Shown here: one piece after another, positions 1 through 7,967 of the stretch
Layout: the number at the start of each line of letters is the position of its first letter
How positions within the stretch are numbered: position 1 is the first letter of the stretch
NCBI RefSeq assembly: GCF_000003605.2
Contig: NW_003120427.1
Span: 98,304 to 112,101, forward strand
Direction of reading: 5' to 3'
Origin: Saccoglossus kowalevskii
Lineage: Eukaryota > Hemichordata > Enteropneusta > Harrimaniidae
DNA: 13,798 bases
Program-made: the position numbers and the translations under genes
Notes under the pieces: model-generated
Database searches by the model: none
Told to the model about the DNA's origin: nothing
What the model saw: only the letters and a program-made list of their open reading frames with translations

Positions 1-487
1 CGAACTTTGAATTAACTTTAGCATTCCAATCATCAATGACGAGTACATAATTAGAAACTGTGTCATCAATACAACCACCTACTTTGTGTAGATATTCAAT
101 GTACTCGTGGTAATTGTCCCCACTGTCAGTAGGCATATACACATTAATAATGGTCAACATATTATCCATATTCCCTATTTCTAATCCTAGTAACCGAGAA
201 TCATTGTAACGTTTAATTTTCGTGGCTCCAAGTGTTTTCCTCCACAGTACTGCCACACCACCATACGGGCGCCCGACACGTAATCCCGAAATCTCATCTA
301 TGGCAGATTCTCCAACAGCGTAGAAATCATCACTAATTTTAGTTAAAAATTCAAGCTCAGATTGTGTGAGCCAGTGTTCCTGTAGTAGACATATATCACA
401 GTTAGAACATAGATCTTTGACGTTTTCAACAGATAATTTGACACCTCGACAGTTATATGAAGTGATAGTTAATTTGTTATTCATCAT
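1..487 (-). CDS. LINE ORF2, N-terminal APE-type endonuclease domain (partial)
   Basis: This frame is open for 161 codons from ATG 484 (or one codon more from ATG 487) to the window edge; the rest of ORF2, including reverse transcriptase, lies outside. The family nicks the chromosomal target to prime reverse transcription. APE landmarks appear in order: SYNCRG with Asn11, LLQEHWL with catalytic-type Glu36, YGGVAVLW at 74-81, NVYMPT at 114-119, and a D-x-N motif in IDDWNA (Asp152, Asn154). The usual residue before the Asp of that last motif is Gly (GDxN); here it is Asp151, perhaps a damaging change in this copy. No stop or frameshift is seen in this part, unlike ORF1. The start overlaps the end of ORF1 in another frame. 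Identity as an APE endonuclease is secure; activity is doubtful given the ORF1 lesions. Confidence 0.9.
   Translation of the reverse strand, partial: MMNNKLTITSYNCRGVKLSVENVKDLCSNCDICLLQEHWLTQSELEFLTKISDDFYAVGESAIDEISGLRVGRPYGGVAVLWRKTLGATKIKRYNDSRLLGLEIGNMDNMLTIINVYMPTDSGDNYHEYIEYLHKVGGCIDDTVSNYVLVIDDWNAKVNSKF
477..487 (-). other. ORF1 stop / ORF2 start overlap of the LINE
   Basis: Read on the minus strand the 11 bases are ATGATGAATAA. The ORF1 stop TAA (479-477) lies just downstream of two ATG codons (487 and 484) that open ORF2 in another frame. Such an overlap is typical of elements in which ORF2 is translated by termination-reinitiation after ORF1. The arrangement is seen directly; the translation mechanism is inferred. 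Confidence 0.7.
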
Positions 488-1848
488 CTTGATTGCCAAT
501 ATTTACGTACAAGTATGCCTGCAGGCCATGAAGAGGGCGTAGCACTTTGTGAATAGAGTCACGTGGTACGGTAATTACAAAGGATGCGTAAGAATCGAAC
601 TTAGATTTGAGTTTCTCACACTTTGCATCAATATGAATCGAACTCTTAATATAATGTATTACTGATTCAGGTACAGTCTCTGGGGCAAGTCTTGCTACAA
701 ACAGTTTTACTCCAGGTTTCGAAAGAACAGATTTTAATTGGGAGCAGTCTCCTGCATTTCCGATTGTTGCCTGGGGGCGTTTCCTGCTTCGTTTTTTCAC
801 AGTGGTAAAACCGTTCATACTGTCGACAGAGTTCATTCGTGGAGTAACTCGTATACCTTGTCCACGTACTTCAAAACTTGGTTTTGATGCTTCATTTGTC
901 CCATCTACCATGCAAGCTTTATTATTTGTAATCAATGCATTAGCATAAGATATCGATTTCTGCTTTGCATGAATACTGGTACGAGCAGGTGTACTTGCCT
1001 GTTGATCACAAGGATTAGTCCCGGTTGTTGTATCAAAGAAACTTTTTTCTCGTGTCTTTGGTTGTATCAGTAGAGTCACTTAAACTGTTACGTAATAGAG
1101 AGTCGTATCCATTAGCGACGGGAGTTGTAATCACATTCATCTTAGAAATCTCAGGCGTCGTGATGCAATCTCTTAACGGCTTTTCGTTGTCGCAGCGACA
1201 AGTTAGCTTTAGAAGGGCCATCTCGTTACGGAGTGCACCCACTTCTTTTTCTAACTTTACAACGCTATCGGCACACGCCAGGCTCACTGGAATCGCATCT
1301 TTTAGTTGTTTTAACTCTGCACGTAATAACTTAATGTCCTGCATAATTACTGATACATCGACGTGTGTAAAGTCAATAGGAGGCAGGTTTGCCAGATTTT
1401 TCGCAACAAAGCAAGGTAAATCATTCCCGTCGGCTTCGTGAATCATCGTTAATATATCTTGCAAATTATTTTGTTTTTTGTGCTGTCCTTGACGTTTGAT
1501 ATACCGAGTAGAACGAATAGTATTTTCACACAAGTCGTATAGTACTCATTTAGCAGACTTGATTTCTTGATCTTCAAAATGCTCCATACACAACTTTATT
1601 AACATGCTCGTAGTCATGACGTCTATCTTATTAGTCAAGAAACACAAAAGCTCATTTATCACAATACCTGTATGGCCTACTGCGATCGATCGAGTTTCGT
1701 TTTCCCGTTTATCTTCACTCGACGTATCACCCCACATGGCATCACTTCGTTTCTTGTCACATTTTGGACACAATTGCAGGTCACCATTGCACAATTTAAC
1801 TCGAGAAGCAAGGACGCCACAGTCCTCGCACCGTAACGACATAATCAC
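477..1848 (-). pseudogene. LINE ORF1 (gag-like nucleic-acid-binding protein), broken by a stop and a frameshift
   Basis: Three consecutive ORF pieces form one former ORF1 of about 455 codons. Piece 1 (1848-1549) has a zinc-binding pattern C7-x2-C10-x9-C20-x6-C27-x2-C30, then a helical module ending MEHFEDQEIKSAK. A TGA at 1548-1546 interrupts it; the same frame continues directly with VLYDLCENTIRS, so this is a nonsense change. Piece 2 (1545 to about 1050) has a basic linker, then a likely coiled coil (IKLLRAELKQLKDAI, KLEKEVGALRNEMALLKL). Near a six-base A run (T run on the plus strand, about 1041-1048) the frame shifts by one base, as if a base was gained here. Piece 3 (down to 477) has a basic patch KKRSRKRP and a C-terminal domain around LFVARLAPETVPES. 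ORF1 proteins of this type bind element RNA. Start: ATG 1848, or 1842 two codons on. Confidence 0.82.
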
Positions 1849-1926
1849 CGATCAAACCACGCACCTGTTAGGAATGCAATCTGCGATTGCTTTCGGCTGA
1901 AAGGGCGAACTCTTGTGTTGAGCACG

Positions 1927-2156
1927 TATATATATATACTCAGTAGAATACTTTATTTTCGCTTGGAATTTATTTTCGCTGAAGGAATGATTCCGTGAAA
2001 ATAAAATCCAGCGAATATACTTTTTTTCCTATATTTCACATTAAACTCATCAAAAATCAGTGAAAATAAATTCCATACAAAATGCCCAAAAAGCCTTTTC
2101 AGTGAAAATTAATTCCAGCGAAAATAAAGTATTCCATAGTTATATATATATATATA
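1927..2156. repeat. TA dinucleotide runs on both sides of MITE copy 1
   Basis: TA runs occupy 1927-1938 and 2141-2156, directly flanking the MITE at 1941-2139. The simplest reading is one TA microsatellite that was split by insertion of an element with TA target preference. Confidence 0.7.
1941..2139. mobile_element. MITE copy 1, ~199 bp, TA-target (Tc1/mariner-like) inverted-repeat element
   Basis: The left end (CAGTAGAATACTTTATTTTC from 1941) and the right end (GAAAATAAAGTATTCCATAG ending 2139) are inverted copies of each other, with termini near CTGTAAAATACTTTATTTTC. Internally a motif close to GTGAAAATAAATTCCAGCG recurs several times in both directions, so much of the element can fold back. 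It has no coding capacity. It matches the copy at 7968-8173 along its whole length, with the shared core ACTCATCAAAAATCAGTGAA. The ends of this copy have diverged more, so a target duplication is not clean, but it sits in TA repeats. Assignment to Tc1/mariner-type MITEs rests on the TA target and TIRs only. Confidence 0.82.
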
Positions 2157-2525
2157 AACGTTGATGACCATTCTTTCCCTTTGATTACGATATAAGATAA
2201 TAACTATTCTTTCACTAAGATAAATTTTCGATGTACGATAATAAATTCGTGATTACGAGCAAATTAAAGTGGTACAATTGGTCGCTGCATTCCTATGCCC
2301 CCTGACTGAGTAAATACGATACCATAATAGACTGCTAATCAAACTAAGACTAGGGGGTCTTGTATAAGCGTGTATGTATGTTTTACCGTCATAGTCGTCG
2401 TAGAGGTGCGCTAATGGGCGCTTGCACTCCTCTATTCTTGGAATAAATGTTAATTGTGAGTTGGTGCCACTACGATGAATGTAATGTTGGACGTGTTTGT
2501 CTAATTCGCTGTACGAGGAGGGAAA
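2157..2525. other. Non-coding stretch, possible promoter and 5' UTR of the exon at 2526
   Basis: No ORF of note. TATAAG at 2363-2368 lies about 160 bases upstream of the ATG at 2526, with an initiator-like TCATAGT about 25 bases after it; this is a possible core promoter, not a firm one. A short upstream ORF (ATG near 2474, nine codons then TAA) would precede the main ATG. Confidence 0.3.
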
Positions 2526-2580
2526 ATGAACGTTTGGCAGGTTACGTTGTTGGTAATGATGTCATTACATCTCGATGTCG
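2526..2580 (+). CDS. Probable first coding exon of a secreted or membrane protein (signal peptide), partial
   Basis: ATG at 2526 in a good context (GGAAAATGA) opens 18 codons, MNVWQVTLLVMMSLHLDV, with a short polar start and a hydrophobic core typical of a signal peptide. The frame runs into G|GTAAGTACTG at 2580/2581, an excellent metazoan splice donor, leaving one base of the next codon (phase 1). Phase-1 introns right after the signal peptide are common in secreted animal proteins. The mature protein must lie in later exons, possibly outside the window. Acceptors in matching phase include 2797 (short reading AYTQSKDCLFVWG, then a stop) and 7634 (a Cys-containing reading to a stop at 7806); neither is convincing alone. 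The alternative is a chance ORF next to a donor-like sequence; the two signals together make that less likely. Confidence 0.45.
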
Positions 2581-3546
2581 GTAAGTACTGAAACAATGGG
2601 TGTTTTTTTTTACAAACGTACTTTTATAAATAATGTATATTTTAAATTTTTCTATGAATACTAGTGATTCGTCTTTGAATCAAAGTGGATGAAACAAGTT
2701 TTCAGTTTTAGTGCTTTTCCCGGTGAAAAATAAAATGCGCATACATCATTATATTTCCCTGTCGATGCCAATCTCGCGATGGGTACCAATTAACAGCATA
2801 CACTCAATCGAAGGACTGTCTTTTTGTATGGGGTTTATATCGATAATTGCATCCCTTCTCCGTAAATTGTACATCAGTTGCCGTAATTGTACGGCACATT
2901 GATTAAATACCTATCCCACTTAGTTTATACCTGGTATGTTTCATAAGGAATACATTCACCTCCCAGATGTATGTTACGCCATGTACTCCCCGACAAATAT
3001 CACACTTGGTTGGTGTTTTAATACAACCATCATGATTGGAATTCAATATATTCAAGTAAAATATTGTTATTATGTGAATGTGATAAAATAAATTAAACTA
3101 AATTACGTGGATCCGCCTGTATTTTAGTTTACTCAGGCAATGACATGGTTTGCTACATAAATACACTTAGTAGAATAACACCAGTCTGAAAACACACATG
3201 GCACACAGTGCGGTTTCCTAAATGGATTGTAAGTGGTAGAAGATTTATGAGTACCTTGCTTATGTCAATATATTGTTGTCGATAACGAAACGTCAGATAT
3301 AGTAGGAGACACGTGACTAATCCTTGTACGTAACAGAGCAAATATGCAAATACAAGTTGAAGTGCATTTAATATTTAAACTGTCGTTTTTGTCCTGACAA
3401 ATTCGTATATACGGCGGTCTACTTAATTTGACAGAATTACGTGTTTAGTCAGGTGTGCAATTCTTATGATGTATTCTGTGTCCTGATTAGTAACCTTTGA
3501 ACTCATTTCACCACGTGACAAACATACCCCATATACACTCCAGATA
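2581..3546. other. AT-rich non-coding stretch, probably intronic
   Basis: If the exon at 2526 is real, this is the start of its intron. No convincing gene. ORFs at 2711-2902 (plus) and 3153-3341 (minus) have no recognisable motif and look like chance. CACGTG sites occur at 3310 and 3512. Confidence 0.4.
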
Positions 3547-4010
3547 CCACAGAACGCATCACGTGACAACATTCATATAACACAGAATGCATCACGTGAC
3601 AAAATTCATATAACACAGAATGCATCACGTGACAAAATTCATGTAACACAGAATGCATCACGTGACAAAATTCATGTAACACAGAATACATCACGTGACA
3701 AAATTCATATAACACAGAATACATCACGTGACAAAATTCATATAACACAGAATACATCACGTGACAAAATTCATATAACACAGAATACATCACGTGACAT
3801 AATTCATATAACACAGAATACATCACGTGACAAAATTCATATAACACATAATACATCACGTGACAAAATTCATATAACACAGAATACATCGCGTGACAAA
3901 TTCATATAACACAGAATAACATCACGTGACAAAATTCATATAACACATAATACAACACTTGACAAAATACACCCCTATAACATAATATACAACACTTGAC
4001 AAAGCACATT
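3547..4010. repeat. 33-bp minisatellite carrying a CACGTG E-box in nearly every unit
   Basis: The unit is 33 bp: CATCACGTGACAAAATTCAT followed by ATAACACAGAATA. CACGTG starts at 3560, 3593, 3626, 3659, 3692, 3725, 3758, 3791, 3824, 3857 and 3923, a strict 33-base step; the site at 3890 has changed to CGCGTG. Beyond it the units decay (CACTTG at 3956 and 3993) and the spacing slips. Because 33 is a multiple of three, the minus strand shows a 128-codon ORF of repeating MYSVLYEFCHV; this is a by-product of the repeat and not evidence of a gene. CACGTG is the classical bHLH site (USF, MITF, MYC and CLOCK families); binding here is not shown. Confidence 0.95.
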
Positions 4011-5162
4011 CATATACTAGTAACACACCCCATACAGATATAAGCCATGGTGCATCAGGTACAAGTAAATTGTCTGTATACATCACAAAATACACCACGT
4101 GAACATACCATGTACATAAATGACAGTGAAATCTAAATTTGACAGATGTGACATAAAACGTTGCTGCACTATAAACTACCTAATTCAATTGTTCATTTGG
4201 ATATTTCCCACTCTTGGCATTTATCTGAGCATGCTCACTTGCCCCGACAGTTAACATGTGCGTGTCGGTTACATGAATAAGCGTCGATCTCTTAAAAGCA
4301 TTCGGGCTCGATACGTTAAAATGAAAGCATCGATATCAACCACTTAATTAAATTTAATTTCACGACTCGTTACATTAGGTCTGTTCTAAATCAGCAAGAA
4401 TCTCGGGGGAGGTTTCACTGCCTCAATTACTCGTCTACTTGCCGATTTCCTTTTCAATTCGTGACTTAACTCTTCGAATGACCAAACGTATTTGTAATAC
4501 ACGGTACTTCGCAATTTGTGAATGTCGCAATCTTAGGCTTCCAAGTTCGGGGTTATATATTTTAATATATAAGTAACCCTGGGTTTGAATGAGCACAAAA
4601 TTAAACGAAGAAGTTAAGTTAAAACATGATTTTGTTTTTATTTTATTGGGTTTTTATTTTAACAGGCAAAACAATACAACTATAGGCTTTTACAATAAAA
4701 TACTTCACAAATAAAACATCATTTAACAACAAATATTTAAAAATCCCAAATAGGAATGAGAATGAACAGACTCCATGTTATAGCAACAATAATGGTAATC
4801 TGGCTATAATGTAACACGTATGAAAATAAAACAACAATTAAACAGAAACATGTACAATTTAAAATTATGGAAAACCATTGAGTTTGTACTTGCTATTTTT
4901 AAATCATATTTCGAAATTACAAGGAATTTGCGCGATCAAAATCAATTGCAAAACGGAACTTTACTGGAAGCTTCTTTTCTACTTTTGGAATGGCGTTTGA
5001 AATTTTCAGATTCATCCCTCAGAGTGAACCTACACATATACATATCACATCAATCCACGCCCAAATTAAACAATCTTTTGTAGATATATTAATCGGTCAG
5101 ATATGAACTCTTCGCTGGAGGACTTCAAACACACGGACTCGACATCCAGATACGCATTCATG
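4011..5162. other. AT-rich stretch without a supported gene; hairpin at 4550-4579
   Basis: A perfect-ended AT-rich inverted repeat, GGGTTATATATT ... AATATATAAGTAACCC, lies at 4550-4579. Between about 4620 and 4830 the sequence is very A/T-rich, with several TTTATT motifs near 4637-4660 that would be AATAAA poly(A) signals for a minus-strand gene. A 33-codon minus-strand ORF at 5043-4942, with a polar sequence including RDESENFKRHSKSRKEASSK, lies upstream of them and could be part of a last exon; this is weak. The plus-strand ORF at 4820-5083 has no recognisable motif. Confidence 0.35.
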
Positions 5163-5245
5163 ATGTTGACCTATTTAACACATTAAGACGCGGTAGTCGC
5201 TCTGCGCATGTGCGAGATATATGGGTCTCATGTAAACAAAGATGG
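5163..5245. repeat. Diverged copy of the inverted-repeat module of the element at 5428-5621
   Basis: This segment aligns by eye with the reverse complement of about 5534-5606: shared blocks are ATGTTGA, GCGGTxGTCG, GTGxxCGA and CATGTAAA followed by AACAA. Its ATATGGGTCTCAT also matches ATATGGGACTCAT in the left arm at about 5495. It therefore forms an outer inverted repeat with the right arm of the neighbouring element. It also holds TGCGCATGTGCG and AAAGATGGCG, similar to NRF1 and YY1 promoter motifs; because the segment is repeat-derived, these are more likely repeat sequence than a host promoter. Confidence 0.5.
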
Positions 5246-5427
5246 CGACTTTGACTGTTGCGCAGATCAACGAGTACAAACTGAAACGTTACCAAGCTTT
5301 AATTAGGCAATTTTAATGTGATTGGAAGGTATTGAAGGAGTCACCGTCGGTAATCAGTGCAAGTCGCGCCTATGTCAAACCTCATACTTGTGATTTCCAT
5401 TTGAAGAACGCATTGGATTGTGGAAAA

Positions 5428-5621
5428 TTCAATGTTTATCAACACATTGATAACGCGCTTTAAAAGGCGCCAGTCGTCGCGCTGCGTCCTGATCGATATG
5501 GGACTCATAGCGACGTATACAACGCGTGTAAATTACATTGTTTATTTACATGAAATTCGAACACTCGCTGCGCGACGACCACCGCGCTTTAAGTTCATCA
5601 ACATTGTAAATAAACATTGAA
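5428..5621. mobile_element. 194-bp inverted-repeat (foldback/MITE-like) element
   Basis: The ends are perfect 12-bp inverted repeats, TTCAATGTTTAT (5428-5439) and ATAAACATTGAA (5610-5621). The inner arms also pair with gaps: AACGCGCTTTAAAAGGCGCC then GTCGTCGCGCTGCG on the left against CTGCGCGACGACCACCGCGC on the right. It is richer in CpG than its surroundings. I see no clear target-site duplication. A 66-codon plus-strand ORF spanning 5420-5620 is simply the palindrome read in one frame. It is distinct from the MITE family at 1941 and 7968. Whether it ever extended left to 5163 as one longer element is open. Confidence 0.65.
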
Positions 5622-5780
5622 GCATTACAACATTATTTTTTTGTTTAATTTAGCTCCCCCATTTATTCAGTCTTTGAATTGACCAAGTTGATCTCTAACT
5701 TTTCAAAACCTGTTACAACTTAATACTTGTTGGCTATTATTGAAGTTTCGTCTAATTGAATTCAAAAAGTTCAATTATTG

Positions 5781-6522
5781 TTGAATTCATTATAGTTGTA
5801 CCCCGGGTCATAGAATTCATTATAGTTGTACCCCGGGTCATAGAATTCATTATAGTTGTATCCCGGGTCATACAATTCATTATAATTGTACCCCGGGTCA
5901 TAGAATTCATAATAATTGTACCCCGGGTCATATAATTCATTATAATTGTACCCCGGGTCATAAAATTCATTATAATTGTACCCCGGGTCATATAATTCAT
6001 TATAATTGTACCCCGGGTCATACAATTCATTATAATTGTACCCCGGGTCATATAATTCATTATAATTGTACCCCGGGTCATAGAATTCATTATAATTGTA
6101 CCCCGGGTCATAGAATTCATTATAATTGTACCCCAGGTCATAGAATTCATTATAATTGTACCCCGGGTCATAGAATTCATAATAATTGTACCCCGGGTCA
6201 TAGAATTCATAATAATTGTACCCCGGGTCATAGAATTCATTATAGTTGTACCCCGGGTCATAGAATTCATTATAGTTGTACCCCGGGTCATAGAATTCAT
6301 TATAATTGTACCCCGGGTCATAGAATTCATTATAATTGTACCCCGGGTCATAGAGTTTATTCTAATTGTACCCCGGGTCATTTAATTCATTATTATACCC
6401 CGGGTCTTAGATTTCATTATTGTAACCCCGGCTCAACATATTCATTATTGTACTCCGGGTCATAGAATTCCTCATTCATTGTACCCCGGTTCATAAAATT
6501 CATTATTATACCCGGGTCATAG
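5781..6522. repeat. 30-bp minisatellite with CCCGGG in nearly every unit
   Basis: Twenty units of exactly 30 bp run from 5791 to 6390, consensus TATAATTGTACCCCGGGTCA followed by TAGAATTCAT; about five shorter, degenerate units follow to 6522, and a partial unit leads in. Nineteen of the twenty keep CCCGGG; the unit at 6121 has CCAGG, a CpG-to-CpA change. Variants cluster: TATAGTTGTA in units 1-3 and 16-17, AATAATTGTA in units 5, 14 and 15, and TATAATTCAT in units 5, 7 and 9, a pattern expected from local duplication of unit blocks. Minus-strand ORFs (repeating MTRGTIIMNS or YDPGYNYNE) exist because 30 is a multiple of three and the unit lacks stops; I do not consider them genes. Confidence 0.96.
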
Positions 6523-6630
6523 TGAGGTCATATTGACGCATGTGGAATGCATCAATACATGCGTATAATTGAATTGTTCTAGCCTGCCCCTCATTTCCGA
6601 GCCTGTATCTGAATCCGATCCCGGTAACAT

Positions 6631-6749
6631 TGGATGGATGGATGGATGGATGGATGAATGAAGGAATAAGTGAATGAATGAGAAAATGAATGAATGAAAA
6701 AATGAATGAATGAATGAATGAGAAAATGAATGAATGAGAAAATGAATAA
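6631..6749. repeat. GGAT then GAAT tetranucleotide microsatellite
   Basis: A pure GGAT run (6632-6656) passes into an imperfect GAAT tract with AGAAAATGAATGAATG blocks to 6749. The minus-strand ORF through it (repeating Ser, Phe, Ile, His) is a repeat artefact. Confidence 0.95.
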
Positions 6750-7264
6750 ATTTGTTTTAACATTTAGATGTAGTTCGACAAGTCAAATTTGATGTGGAGT
6801 AACGCTATAGCTGAATGTCATCGTAAACCTTTACACGCTGTGAACTTCCTGTACATAATGTCATGGTCTAATCTTTATATTAGCATTTTGTATAGAATTG
6901 ACAGATTAGAAATCGATATTTCCTGCTTAGTGTGAGCCAATTTCTCTCTAGGCCTACATGTTAACTAGTGTTATTGTTCAATTAACAAGCAAATCACGTC
7001 TTGGTTCAGCCTATTTCTCGCGATTCCTTCTGACGCCCAGTCTGACGCATACTTTTTTAAATAACAATTCCTGTTAATTTATTGCTGTATGTGACCACCG
7101 ACCTATGTAAGCAAACCTATCTCTAAAATTAGTAGTATTACGTCTGTGAAAGGAAAAGAAGGTATTTTGAGCTGGTGATACCTCAACCGCGTGGTTCCGT
7201 GTCATGGATTTTTCTTCGCTGGCTATATTCCCGTGTTTGCAATGCTTACTTCATACCCGTGTAA

Positions 7265-7334
7265 ATGCCGCTAAGAGACATCCCATGTATTTGCTTCTTA
7301 TGTTCCTCAAACTACAAATGTGATCAATGTTTCC
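7265..7334 (+). other. Weak candidate exon: Cys-rich CxC..C/CxxC ORF ending at a splice donor
   Basis: ATG at 7265 opens 23 codons ending at C|GTGAGTAAAT (phase 1). The peptide contains CICFLCSSNYKCDQCF, a CxxC-x6-CxxC spacing that could bind zinc. Read on without splicing it stops three codons later. The matching-phase acceptor at 7634 would join it to a second Cys-containing stretch. An in-frame TAA lies just before the ATG, and the ATG context is weak. It is too short to assign to a family and may be chance. Confidence 0.13.
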
Positions 7335-7633
7335 GTGAGTAAATGCCTCTCAAATATAGCTCTGCTATAATATTTGGAAGTTTCCTTCCCTGGAGACGTC
7401 GTTGCTCTGTTAATTTGTTCGCCTCTACATAAGTATAAGTGGTATAACGGCCGCCCTTGCTAAGGAGAAACTAAAAATAGTGCAATGCCTCCCCTTCCTA
7501 ATGGTCGCCTTTTTAATACTGCCTACAGCCCTACATTGCACTTCAGAAAACATCACGTCACGTGTCTATGTGATGTATTTGTCCTCAGGCGTTCAGTTCG
7601 TTGCAGTACAACTCAATCTGTGATTGCTCCTAG

Positions 7634-7806
7634 ACTACTGTGAATATTTCGGTGGTCACTGTGCCAAGTTTTGTTTTAAAATATCACTTTTCAGGAAAAT
7701 ATTCAAACTATTAGACACTGACAGTGGTACTTTACAAAGACATTACCCCCAAAACTGGCAAAATGTTGCCACCTTTATTGACAAGGAAAAAACGTCAAAA
7801 CATTGA
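7634..7806 (+). other. Weak candidate terminal exon with a Cys-containing reading
   Basis: An acceptor-like sequence (GTGATTGCTCCTAG, with a CTCAAT branch-like motif upstream) precedes an open reading that in phase 1 starts YCEYFGGHCAKFC and runs 57 codons to TGA at 7804-7806. The phase matches the donors at 2581 and 7335, which has a one-in-three chance of happening at random. AATAAA motifs supplied by the MITE at 7968 lie about 230 bases downstream. No family is recognised. Confidence 0.15.
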
Positions 7807-7967
7807 CCAAACGACGAGCTGGAGATTTGTTTCCCGCCAAATTAATGCAAATATATTTCATGGACCAGGGGAAATTTAATAGATATTATATAATTAATAT
7901 AATGAACGACTTTATAGATTCTCCAAAAAATATATTTACAGTGATATATATGTATTTATTACTTGTA

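Larger units (their letters stand above)
1..1900 (-). mobile_element. 5' part of a non-LTR retrotransposon (LINE), degraded, truncated by the window edge
   Basis: On the minus strand, a short leader is followed by a broken ORF1 (1848 to 477) and then an overlapping ORF2 (487 to beyond base 1). This is the two-ORF layout of LINEs. ORF1 has a Cys-rich N-terminus, a conserved helical module, a coiled coil and a C-terminal basic plus folded region. ORF2 starts with an APE-type endonuclease. The architecture resembles CR1/L2-group elements of invertebrates, but without the reverse transcriptase, which lies outside the window, the clade is only a guess. The exact 5' end is unclear; I place it before the TA run at 1927. 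ORF1 carries one in-frame stop and one frameshift, so this copy cannot make an intact ORF1 protein. No target-site duplication can be tested because the 3' end is missing. Confidence 0.88.
6750..7967. other. Mixed non-coding stretch with two weak exon candidates
   Basis: No gene can be called with confidence. The part from about 7190 to 7640 is less AT-rich and holds small ORFs: 7205-7321, 38 codons from MDFSSLAIFP with a good ATG context; 7265-7334; and 7634-7806. CACGTG occurs at 7559. The stretch 7850-7960 is very AT-rich with short palindromes, next to the MITE at 7968. Confidence 0.3.

Noticed and set aside
1033-1060. Programmed -1 frameshift at A_AAA_AAG in LINE ORF1
   Set aside because: A -1 slip enters the third frame; reaching the ORF1 tail needs the other shift. 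A one-base insertion in the A run is simpler.
1025-1900. Plus-strand ORFs at 1025-1441 and 1604-1900
   Set aside because: They are antisense shadows of LINE ORF1, whose minus-strand reading has recognisable domains.
3503-3889. 128-codon minus-strand ORF of repeating MYSVLYEFCHV
   Set aside because: It is the 33-bp minisatellite read in one frame. The period is a multiple of three and the unit has no stop in that frame; there is no signal, start context or non-repeat domain.
5242-5463. THAP-like C-x2-H zinc-binding domain around TCDFHL
   Set aside because: Only one C-x2-H pair is visible, the N-terminal CxxC and the THAP Trp/Pro landmarks are not in place, and a stop interrupts the frame.
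5752-6381. 209-codon minus-strand ORF of repeating MTRGTIIMNS and an overlapping YDPGYNYNE frame
   Set aside because: Both are readings of the 30-bp minisatellite. YDPGYNYNE looks like a structural-protein repeat, but two frames are open at once, which points to repeat composition and not coding.
3547-6522. CRISPR array (regular repeats)
   Set aside because: The tandem units abut with no unique spacers, and the genome is eukaryotic.
6506-6763. Minus-strand ORF rich in Ser, Phe, Ile and His
   Set aside because: It is the GGAT/GAAT microsatellite translated.
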